From Nocardioides sp. Root122 (lineage in GTDB: Bacteria > Actinomycetota > Actinomycetes > Propionibacteriales > Nocardioidaceae), in contig NZ_LMDE01000011.1 of assembly GCF_001425025.1 (NCBI RefSeq), positions 248,001 to 312,000 on the forward strand: a DNA stretch of 64,000 nt, given 5' to 3'. The translations under genes and the position numbers were made by a program. Position 1 is the stretch's first letter; each line of letters opens with the position of its first letter. The notes beneath the pieces are model-generated. The model did not search any database and was not told the origin of the DNA. It worked only from the letters and a program-made list of their open reading frames with translations. Shown here piece by piece: positions 42,167 through 49,248 of this stretch.

Positions 42167-43564
42167 GTGACCGACCACCGCACCGAGCTCACCATCGTTC
42201 CGATCGAGACCCCGTCGCTGGGTGACCGCAGCTATCTCGTCCACGACGGCGAGGTCGCCTTCGTCATCGACCCGCAGCGCGACATCGATCGCGTGCTGGA
42301 CCTCCTCGAGGAGCACGGCGTGCGGCTGACCCACGTCTTCGAGACCCACATCCACAACGACTACCTCACCGGTGGCCTCGCGCTCGCGCAGCGCACCGGT
42401 GCCCAGTACCTCGTCAATGGCGAGGACGACGTGTCCTTCGTCCGCACCCCCGTGGCGGACGGACAGGTCGTCGAGGTGGGTGGACGTATGCGCGTCACTG
42501 CGCTGGCGACCCCCGGCCACACGTTCACCCACCTCTCCTACGCACTGACCGACGTGCCGACCGGCACGGACAGCGGCGAGCAGGTCGCGGTGTTCTCGGG
42601 CGGCTCGCTGCTCTACGGCGCCACCGGTCGCCCCGACCTCCTCGGTCCCGAGCACACTCACGACCTGGTCCGTCACCAGCACGCCTCCGCGCACAGGCTG
42701 GCCGAGCTGCTGCCCGACGACGCCGAGGTCTACCCGACCCATGGCTTCGGGTCCTTCTGCTCCGCCACCCAGTCGGATGCCACGTCGTCGACGATCGGGC
42801 AGGAGAAGAAGTCCAACCCGGTCCTCACCCAGGACGAGCAGACCTACATCGAGGAGCTCCTGGCCGGTCTCGGCCCGTGGCCGACGTACTACGCCCACAT
42901 GGCACCGACCAACGCCGACGGGCCGTCCGAGCCCGACCTCTCACTGCCCTCGGTCGCCGACGCAGCCGAGCTGCGTCGCCGCATCGAGGCCGGCGAGTGG
43001 GTCGTCGACCTGCGCACCCGCACCGCGTTCGCCGCCGGCCACGCGCCGGGCACCCTCAACTTCGGCCTCGACGGCGGCTTCGCCACCTACCTCGGCTGGC
43101 TGATCACCTGGGGCACCCCGATAACCCTCCTCGGCGAGACCGCAGAGGACGTCGCCCAGGCGCAGCGCGAGCTGGTCCGCATCGGCATCGACCGCCCCGC
43201 CGCCCACGCCACCGGCGGCCCCGAGCAGTGGAGCGACGGCTCGCTGTCGTCGTTCCCCACCGCCACGTTCGCCGACCTCGCCCAGGTCCGCCACCACCGC
43301 GAGATCGTCATCCTCGACGTCCGCCGCGCCGACGAGCACGACCAGGCCCGCATCGACGGCGCCGTCAACATCCCCATCCACGAGCTCCCCCAGCGCCTGG
43401 CCGACGTCCCGGCCGGCGAGGTGTGGGTCCACTGCGCCGGCGGCTACCGCGCCTCGGTCGCCGCGTCCTTCCTCTCCGCCGCCGGCATCAAGCTCGTCGC
43501 CGTCGACGACAGCTTCGACAACGCCGAGAAGGTCGGGCTCCACCTCGTGGGACCCCAGGCGTGA
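42167..43564 (+). CDS. Persulfide dioxygenase fused to two rhodanese domains
   Basis: The 465-residue protein has an N-terminal metallo-beta-lactamase domain with H61, H63 and D65 in ETHIHNDYLTGG and a second ligand set in TPGHTFTH. This is the pattern of ETHE1-type persulfide dioxygenases. Two rhodanese domains follow. The first lacks a catalytic Cys at the expected loop (HATGGPEQW). The second has Cys423 in VHCAGGYRAS. This layout matches CstB-like enzymes that turn persulfide into thiosulfate. The start is a GTG. Confidence 0.88.
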   Translation: MTDHRTELTIVPIETPSLGDRSYLVHDGEVAFVIDPQRDIDRVLDLLEEHGVRLTHVFETHIHNDYLTGGLALAQRTGAQYLVNGEDDVSFVRTPVADGQVVEVGGRMRVTALATPGHTFTHLSYALTDVPTGTDSGEQVAVFSGGSLLYGATGRPDLLGPEHTHDLVRHQHASAHRLAELLPDDAEVYPTHGFGSFCSATQSDATSSTIGQEKKSNPVLTQDEQTYIEELLAGLGPWPTYYAHMAPTNADGPSEPDLSLPSVADAAELRRRIEAGEWVVDLRTRTAFAAGHAPGTLNFGLDGGFATYLGWLITWGTPITLLGETAEDVAQAQRELVRIGIDRPAAHATGGPEQWSDGSLSSFPTATFADLAQVRHHREIVILDVRRADEHDQARIDGAVNIPIHELPQRLADVPAGEVWVHCAGGYRASVAASFLSAAGIKLVAVDDSFDNAEKVGLHLVGPQA

Positions 43565-44391
43565 GCCTCGCGCTCCTCGCCGCCGTCGTCGCCGGCGCGC
43601 TCATCGGGCTCAGCCTCGGAGCGCTCGGCGGCGGCGGCTCCATCCTCGCCGTCCCGGTGCTCCTCGCGCTCGGGCAGACCGCGTCCCAGGCCACGACCGG
43701 CTCCCTGGTCATCGTGGGCGTCACCTCCCTGGCAGGTGCCGTCACGGCCCACCGCGCCGGCAACGTCCTGCTCGCCCGTGGTGCCGCGTTCGGCGTGGTC
43801 GCCATCGGGGGCGCCGTCGTGGGTGCCCACGCGTCCGCGGCAGTGCCCGAGGCGGTGCTGCTGGGAGCCTTCGCCGTGCTCATGCTGGTCGTGGCCGCCC
43901 TGATGACGGCCCGGCAGCTGCGCAGCCGCCGCGGCGCCTCCGCGGGCTCGCACGTCGACCGGCCCCGGCTGGACGACCCCATCATCACCTTCAGCCCGAC
44001 CTTCATGTGCCAGTGCCCCCGCGCGCTCAAGGTCCTCGTCACCGCCACCGCGGTCGGCCTGCTCACCGGGTTCCTCGGCGTCGGCGGCGGGTTCCTCGTC
44101 GTCCCCGCCCTGACCCTCGCCCTCGCGCTCCCCATGGGCTACGCCGCCGGCACCTCGCTGGTCGTCATCACCATCACCAGCACCGCCGCCCTCGCCACCC
44201 GCGCCGGCAACGGCATCGCACCCGACTGGTGGCTCGTCGCCGCCCTCACCGTGACCGCCGTCGCCGGATCCGTCGCCGGAGCCCGGCTCGCCGCACGCAC
44301 CGACACCGCCAAGCTCTCTGCCGCCTTCACCGCCCTGGTGCTGCTGGTCGCCGCCTACACCGCCGCGACAGCAGTACCCGCCCTCATCTGA
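43561..44391 (+). CDS. TauE/SafE family sulfur-anion exporter
   Basis: The 276-residue protein has about eight membrane helices with two ALGGGGSILAVPVLL / FLGVGGGFLVVPAL repeats typical of TauE/SafE. Members export sulfite, sulfoacetate or thiosulfate, and this one would remove the product of the dioxygenase. Two cysteines occur in the loop MCQCPRA. The GTG overlaps the dioxygenase stop (GTGA). Confidence 0.88.
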   Translation: MSLALLAAVVAGALIGLSLGALGGGGSILAVPVLLALGQTASQATTGSLVIVGVTSLAGAVTAHRAGNVLLARGAAFGVVAIGGAVVGAHASAAVPEAVLLGAFAVLMLVVAALMTARQLRSRRGASAGSHVDRPRLDDPIITFSPTFMCQCPRALKVLVTATAVGLLTGFLGVGGGFLVVPALTLALALPMGYAAGTSLVVITITSTAALATRAGNGIAPDWWLVAALTVTAVAGSVAGARLAARTDTAKLSAAFTALVLLVAAYTAATAVPALI

Positions 44392-44448
44392 CCCTCACCT
44401 GACCTCCTCCCCCCCGCACACCCCCCGACACAGAAACGAGTCCCGCTC

Positions 44449-46650
44449 ATGACGTCGACGGCCACCCGCCGCCACGCCCAGCCCGCCCCGGACGACGCCG
44501 ACCCCTACGGCATCGGCTACCGCCCCGGCCCCCTCGGCCGCCTCGGCCTGTGGGTCACCCACCACCGCAAGGCCACCGCCCTGGTCTGGCTGCTCCTCGT
44601 CATCGGCCTCGGCGCCTTCGCGCCCAAGGTCGAGGCCAACCTCTCCGGCGCCGGCTGGCAGGCCGACGGCTCCGAGTCCGTCGCCGTGCGCGAGCTCGCC
44701 ACCGACAGCTTCGGCGGCAACGCCAGCTCCGCCATCCAGGTCGTCATCCACTCCACCGACGGCCCCGTCACCAAGGGCTCCGGCGCCGCCGTCATCGACG
44801 AGGTCACCACCATCCTCGAGGACGAGCCGCGCATCGCCGACGTCATCGCCCCCCAGCCCGGCGCCACCCTGAGCCAGGACGGCGAGACCGCCGTCATCCT
44901 CGCCGGCGCCGGAGCCGACCCCAACGAGATGGTCCGCGTCGCCGACGACCTCAAGGGCGAGCTCGAGGCCCTCTCCGGGAACGGCATCGAGGTCAACCCC
45001 ACCGGCGCCTCCCTGCTGTGGTCGGACTTCAACGAAGCCAACCTCGACGCCATGCTCAAGTCCGAGATGATGTCATGGCCCGTCACCGTGGCCATCCTCG
45101 TCCTCGCCTTCGGCGCCCTCGTCGCCGCCGGCCTCCCGCTCATCCTCACCCTCGCCGGACTCGTCGCCTCCGCCGGCTCCCTGGTGCTCATCAACGAGCT
45201 CATCCCCGTCTCCATCTGGGCGATGAACTTCGCCATGATGTTCGCCCTCGCCCTCGGCATCGACTACGCGCTGTTCCTCGTCGTCCGCTTCCGCGCCGCC
45301 CGCATGGGCCACCACGAGACCCCACGCCAGGCCATCGCCGAGACCATGGACACCGCCGGCAAGGCCGTCCTGCTCTCCGGCGCCACCGTGCTCGTCTCCC
45401 TGACCGCCGTCATGCTCGTACCCTCACCCGCATTCCGGTCCATGGCCGGCGGCATCATGCTCGCCGTCGTCTTCGTCCTCGCCGCCACCCTCACCCTGCT
45501 GCCCCTCGTGCTGTTCAAGCTCGACGACCGCATCAACAAGGGAGCACTCAAGTGGGTCCACACCGGCGAGCACCGCTCCCCCAAGTTCGCCGCCTGGGGC
45601 GAGCGCCTGTGGAAGCGCCCCCTCGCGTTCGGCCTCGCCTCCCTGATCGTCCTCCTCGCCCTCGCCGCACCCGTCCTGGGCCTCAAGACCGCCATGCCGT
45701 CCATCCAGGTCCTCCCCGACGACGCCAGCGCCCGCGTCGGCTACAACCAGGTCAAGGACGCCTTCGGCGACGGCGCCCCCGGCACCCTGCAGATCATCGC
45801 CGACGCCTCCGACGCCGAGGCCACCACCGAGGTCCTCACCGACGACCCCGGCATCGCCGGCGCCATGCCCGCCCAGCCCGCCCAGCCCGCCACCGACGAC
45901 ACCGGAGCCGACACCGACCTGGTGCTCATCCAGGCCGTCCCGACCGTCGACCCCTCCGACCCCGAGCTCGCCGACACCGTCGACCGACTCCGCGCCGACC
46001 TCCCGGACTCCGCCATCGTCGGCGGCGCCGCCGTGGAGAACCTCGACCTCAAGACCCAGCTCGACGACTCCACCCCACTCGTCATCGGCGTCGTGCTCGG
46101 CCTCGGGTTCCTGCTCCTGCTCATCGCCCTGCAGGCCCCGCTCATCTCGCTCCTCGGCACCCTCGCCAGCCTGCTCTCCACGGCCGCCGCCTTCGGTGTC
46201 GCCCGCCTGGTCTTCCAAGACGGCATCGGCGCCGACCTGTTCGGCTTCGAGTCCCAAGGCTTCCTCGACGCGTGGGCACCGGTGTTCTTCTTCGCGATGA
46301 TCTTCGCCATCGCCATGGACTACACCGTCTTCCTCCTCGCCTCCGCCAAGGAGCACTACGAGAAGTCCGGCGACCCCAAGGAAGCCATGGTCGGCTCCCT
46401 CGCCCACTCCGGACGCGTCATCTTCGCCGCCGGCGCCGTGATGGTCGCGGTGTTCTTCACCTTCGCGCTCTCCGGCCCCCTGCCGCCGAAGGAGATGGGC
46501 ATCGTCCTCGGCGTCGCCGTCCTCCTCGACGCATTCCTCGTCCGCCTCGTCCTGCTGCCCGTGCTGCTCCGCCTCACCGGCAAGGCCGCCTGGTGGACCC
46601 CGCGATGGCTCACCCGGGTCCTGCCGAACATCACCTTCTCCCACGGCTGA
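44449..46650 (+). CDS. MMPL/RND family membrane transporter
   Basis: The 733-residue protein has the RND-type layout: one helix, a large outside domain (SGAGWQADGSESVAVRELA), five to six helices, a second outside domain, and six helices. IDYALFLVVRFR and MDYTVFLLASAKEHY are the paired D-Y motifs of MMPL transporters. The cargo is unknown. Its presence in a sulfur cluster is unusual. Third codon positions are almost always C, more so than in genes before 40 kb. Confidence 0.85.
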   Translation: MTSTATRRHAQPAPDDADPYGIGYRPGPLGRLGLWVTHHRKATALVWLLLVIGLGAFAPKVEANLSGAGWQADGSESVAVRELATDSFGGNASSAIQVVIHSTDGPVTKGSGAAVIDEVTTILEDEPRIADVIAPQPGATLSQDGETAVILAGAGADPNEMVRVADDLKGELEALSGNGIEVNPTGASLLWSDFNEANLDAMLKSEMMSWPVTVAILVLAFGALVAAGLPLILTLAGLVASAGSLVLINELIPVSIWAMNFAMMFALALGIDYALFLVVRFRAARMGHHETPRQAIAETMDTAGKAVLLSGATVLVSLTAVMLVPSPAFRSMAGGIMLAVVFVLAATLTLLPLVLFKLDDRINKGALKWVHTGEHRSPKFAAWGERLWKRPLAFGLASLIVLLALAAPVLGLKTAMPSIQVLPDDASARVGYNQVKDAFGDGAPGTLQIIADASDAEATTEVLTDDPGIAGAMPAQPAQPATDDTGADTDLVLIQAVPTVDPSDPELADTVDRLRADLPDSAIVGGAAVENLDLKTQLDDSTPLVIGVVLGLGFLLLLIALQAPLISLLGTLASLLSTAAAFGVARLVFQDGIGADLFGFESQGFLDAWAPVFFFAMIFAIAMDYTVFLLASAKEHYEKSGDPKEAMVGSLAHSGRVIFAAGAVMVAVFFTFALSGPLPPKEMGIVLGVAVLLDAFLVRLVLLPVLLRLTGKAAWWTPRWLTRVLPNITFSHG

Positions 46651-46729
46651 GCGCCCAACTCCACCCCAACCCCGACAAGCACCCACACGAACCAGATCCT
46701 CCCCAAGACCCACAGAACGGAGTCACACC

Positions 46730-46933
46730 ATGTGCCGACCGACCACCTGCAAGACCTGCAAGAAGACCACCTGGGCCGGCTGCGGCCAACACATCGGACA
46801 AGTCAAGGCCATGGTCCCCAGCAACCAGTGGTGCAACGGGCAGCACACCCCCGCCGAGGTCGCAGCCGCGAAGGCCGCCCGGTCGAGCCAGACCGGCAAC
46901 GGCGGCTTCCTGTCACGGCTCCTCGGCCGCTGA
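46730..46933 (+). CDS. Small CxxC peptide with zinc-ribbon-like motif
   Basis: The 67-residue protein begins MCRPTTCKTCKKTTWAGCGQ, with four cysteines in the first 18 residues, then WCNGQH. It probably binds zinc or handles thiols. Such short Cys-rich peptides recur in actinobacterial sulfur and metal gene sets. GGAG in GAACGGAGTC precedes the ATG. A strong hairpin follows the stop codon. Confidence 0.72.
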   Translation: MCRPTTCKTCKKTTWAGCGQHIGQVKAMVPSNQWCNGQHTPAEVAAAKAARSSQTGNGGFLSRLLGR

Positions 46934-46943
46934 CCCCCTGACG

Positions 46944-46978
46944 GGGTGGGGGACGCACACCCCCGGCGTCCCCCACCC
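46944..46978 (+). terminator. GC-rich hairpin after the Cys-rich peptide gene
   Basis: Arms GGGTGGGGGACGC and GCGTCCCCCACCC match over 13 bases around a 9-base loop. There is no U-tract. It may reduce read-through into the DUF2892 gene or mark an RNA processing point. Confidence 0.65.
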
Positions 46979-47017
46979 TCCCCCCGCACCGCCCACCTCG
47001 AACGGACCCCCTCCCGC

Positions 47018-47221
47018 ATGAACCTCGACCGCGCCGTGCTCGCCCTCGCCGGCACCATGACCCTCATCAGCGCCCTGCTCGCCACCCTCGTCTCACCGTG
47101 GTGGCTCCTGCTCACCGCGTTCGCCGGCCTCAACCTCCTCCAGTCCGCCGTCACCGGCATCTGCCCGGCAGCGGCCGTCCTCCGCCGCTTCGGCATCACC
47201 TCGGGGTGCGCCTTCCGCTGA
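47018..47221 (+). CDS. DUF2892 membrane protein (YgaP-tail-like)
   Basis: The 67-residue protein has two membrane helices. SPWWLLLTAFAGLNLLQSAV and TGICPAA / FGITSGCAF are characteristic of DUF2892, the membrane tail of the rhodanese YgaP. It is a normal companion of sulfur-transfer genes and closes the rightward arm of the cluster. The ATG at 47018 is preferred to an upstream in-frame start that would lie in the hairpin. Confidence 0.85.
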   Translation: MNLDRAVLALAGTMTLISALLATLVSPWWLLLTAFAGLNLLQSAVTGICPAAAVLRRFGITSGCAFR

Positions 47222-47285
47222 CCGGCCGGGCGGTGCCGGCGCTGCGGGCCAGGAACCGCGCAAACCGACGACCTCGACGTACGCC

Positions 47286-48506
47286 CTACCGCCGGGCGAG
47301 CTCCGCCGCTGCTGCCCGGGCCGAGGGACCGACGCCCGCCAGCGTCGCGGATGCGGGGCCGGTCCAGTCGCCGTAGCCGACCAGGTGCAGGCGTGGCTCG
47401 GCCAGCGCCTGGGTCCCGGACGGTCCGCCGAGGGGGATGCGACCACCCGTGGTCAGCCCCAAGGGACGTAGGTGACGCAGGGCGGGGCGGAAGCCGGTGC
47501 ACCAGATGATCGTGTCGCACTCCTGGGTGGTGCCGTCCGCCCAGGCGACGCCGTCGCTCGTGAGCCTGGTGAACATCGACTGGGCGTGCAGGACGCCGCG
47601 GTCGCGGGCGTCCCTGACGCTGGCGACCATGACGATGTCGCCCAGGCCGGCGACGCCGGCATGCTCACGCCCCTGCTCGAGCGCCTCGATGCGTGCGCGG
47701 GCGGTCGCGAACAGCACCCGCCCGTCCACGTCGTCGGGCAGGAACCGCGGCGGCCGGATGGTGACCCAGGTGGTCTCGGCGACCGTGGAGACCTCGGCGA
47801 GGATCTGTGCCGCCGAGTTTCCACCGCCCACGACGACGACGCGCTGACCGTCGAGCTCGTCCGGAGAGCGGTAGCTGGCCGCGTGCAGCTGCCGACCCGT
47901 GAACGTGCGCATCCCGGGATAGGTCGGCCAGAACGGCCGGTCCCAGGTCCCCGTCGCGGAGACGACAGCGCGGGCCGACAGGGCGAGCCCGGGCGCATCG
48001 ACGACCAGCCGGCCGCCGCGTCGGTCGTCGGCTCGGCGCACGGACTCCACGCGGTGCGGTCGCACGACCCGCAGGTCGTAGCGGTACTCGTACGCGGCCA
48101 GGTACGCCACCACGTGGTCGCGGGGCGGGAAGCCGCGCGTGGCGTCGTCCCACGGCGGCATCATCCACCCGGGCAGCGACGAGAACCCGGCCGGGGAGAA
48201 CAACCGCAACCCGTCCCACGTGCGCGGCCACGCCCCACCCGGCCGATCAGCTGCGTCAAGGACGACGAAGTCGCGGCCCGGCACCAGGCCGGCGCGCCGC
48301 AGGTAGAACCCGGTCGCCAAGCCGGCCTGTCCTCCGCCGATGACCACGACGTCGACCTCGGGCGTGGACCCGCTGCCTCTCGCGCGGGCCTCGGCCGCGA
48401 TCCGGTCATGCTCGATCGGTTGCTCCTCCCACGTGCCTGGGTCGTCAGCATCCCACTCCCGCCTGCGAACGCTCCCGAGACCGGGTTCGCGACGCCTGCG
48501 ACGCAC
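47286..48506 (-). CDS. Flavin-containing monooxygenase (CzcO-like)
   Basis: The protein has up to 406 residues. The FAD motif VVVIGGGQAGLATGFYL begins at about residue 53 and the NADPH motif VVVVGGGNSAAQILAE follows. VSATGTWDRPFWPTYPG matches the FMO-type signature. About 45 charged residues precede the FAD motif, and the true start may be nearer 48350. It is downstream of the 4-OT-like gene but in the same direction with 90 bases between. Substrate unknown. Confidence 0.8.
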   Translation of the reverse strand: MRRRRREPGLGSVRRREWDADDPGTWEEQPIEHDRIAAEARARGSGSTPEVDVVVIGGGQAGLATGFYLRRAGLVPGRDFVVLDAADRPGGAWPRTWDGLRLFSPAGFSSLPGWMMPPWDDATRGFPPRDHVVAYLAAYEYRYDLRVVRPHRVESVRRADDRRGGRLVVDAPGLALSARAVVSATGTWDRPFWPTYPGMRTFTGRQLHAASYRSPDELDGQRVVVVGGGNSAAQILAEVSTVAETTWVTIRPPRFLPDDVDGRVLFATARARIEALEQGREHAGVAGLGDIVMVASVRDARDRGVLHAQSMFTRLTSDGVAWADGTTQECDTIIWCTGFRPALRHLRPLGLTTGGRIPLGGPSGTQALAEPRLHLVGYGDWTGPASATLAGVGPSARAAAAELARR

Positions 48507-48598
48507 GTGCCGTTCGGGTCAGGTGGGGAGGGACGGCGCGACCGGGCCGTGGACCCGGCGACCGGGCACGCAGCCGCAGGTCAGGGCCTGCATCCGTC

Positions 48599-48832
48599 TC
48601 ATGCCATTGCGGGAGCCCCGCCGGCTGCGAGTGCCGTGACGTCCTCGGTGGTCATCGGCTGTCCGCCGATGCCCCAGTCACCGCTCGCCACCTCCTCGAC
48701 GACGACCCAGGTGACCGCGCGCATGTTCTCTCCCTCGATCGACACCATTGCGTCGGTCAGGCGCCGGACGACCTCCTGCTTCTGCTCGGGGGTGAAGACG
48801 TTCTCGATGACCTTGACGTTGATGAAAGGCAT
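48599..48832 (-). CDS. 4-oxalocrotonate tautomerase family protein
   Basis: The 77-residue protein begins M-P-F, which gives the catalytic N-terminal Pro after Met removal. PFINVKVIENVFTPEQKQEV and RRLTDAMVSIEGENM mark the tautomerase family. The tautomerase would isomerise enol and keto acids. An inverted repeat overlapping its promoter -35 lies upstream. Confidence 0.85.
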   Translation of the reverse strand: MPFINVKVIENVFTPEQKQEVVRRLTDAMVSIEGENMRAVTWVVVEEVASGDWGIGGQPMTTEDVTALAAGGAPAMA

Positions 48833-48935
48833 GGTTGTCTCCAGTTCGTAGTGGGGCTCCTCCTGGCTCGGAGAAGACACCGACGGAACCCGCCGGCCGT
48901 GCAGCTCGGGCGTCCCGCCCTGCGCTTCCTCACTG

Positions 48936-48984
48936 ACGCTAGGAGCCCGGCACATCAGCAGCAATACGAGAAGAGTCGTATTGC
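48936..48984 (-). promoter_or_regulatory. Promoter and operator of the tautomerase gene
   Basis: On the minus strand: TTGCTG (48959-48964), 17 bases, TAGCGT (48936-48941). An inverted repeat, GCAATACGA-N6-TCGTATTGC (48961-48984), overlaps the -35. Bound protein would block RNA polymerase. The regulator is not in the immediate surroundings. Confidence 0.72.
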
Positions 48985-48998
48985 GGAAGGGCATCGGC

Positions 48999-49030
48999 GG
49001 GCCGCCGACCCGACCCTCGGTCGGCGGCCC
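48999..49030. terminator. Hairpin downstream of tRNA-fMet (second)
   Basis: GGGCCGCCGACC-N8-GGTCGGCGGCCC has perfect 12-base arms. It lies beyond the first hairpin on the minus strand, in the same transcript direction as the tRNA, and may act as a second stop. Confidence 0.6.
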
Positions 49031-49081
49031 GGAGCCCGAGGACATCACACTCGAGGACTTCGCCAGACCCATCGCGCAATG

Positions 49082-49118
49082 CGAGAGGCCCTCACAGTCA
49101 GACTGTGAGGGCCTCTCG
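49082..49118 (-). terminator. Long hairpin downstream of tRNA-fMet
   Basis: Two 17-base arms (49082-49098 and 49102-49118) match perfectly around a 3-base loop; they begin CGAGAGGCC and end GGCCTCTCG. It lies 7 bases after the tRNA 3' end and is the obvious terminator for it, although no U-tract follows. Confidence 0.72.
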
Positions 49119-49125
49119 AACTTTG

Positions 49126-49199
49126 TAGCGGGGGCAGGATTTGAACCTGCGACCTCTGGGTTATGAGCCCAGCGAGCTACCGAGCTGCTCCACCCCGCG
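49126..49199 (-). tRNA. tRNA-fMet (CAT), initiator
   Basis: The minus strand folds as a tRNA with anticodon CAT. The anticodon stem ends in three G-C pairs (GGG-loop-CCC), and the first base cannot pair with its partner (C1 with U72). Both marks define the initiator tRNA. The body is 74 nt; the 3' CCA is not fully encoded (ACAA follows). It lies 50 bases after the UPF0182 gene. Confidence 0.93.
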
Positions 49200-49248
49200 T
49201 CGGTGAACAGAACATTACAGGGGTGGTCCGGGTGAACCCAAATCGGGG

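Noticed and set aside
48981..49166. 61-residue plus-strand ORF ending in GAGFEPATSGL
   Set aside because: That ending is the well-known artefact of reading through a tRNA; the tRNA-fMet lies on the opposite strand at 49126-49199.
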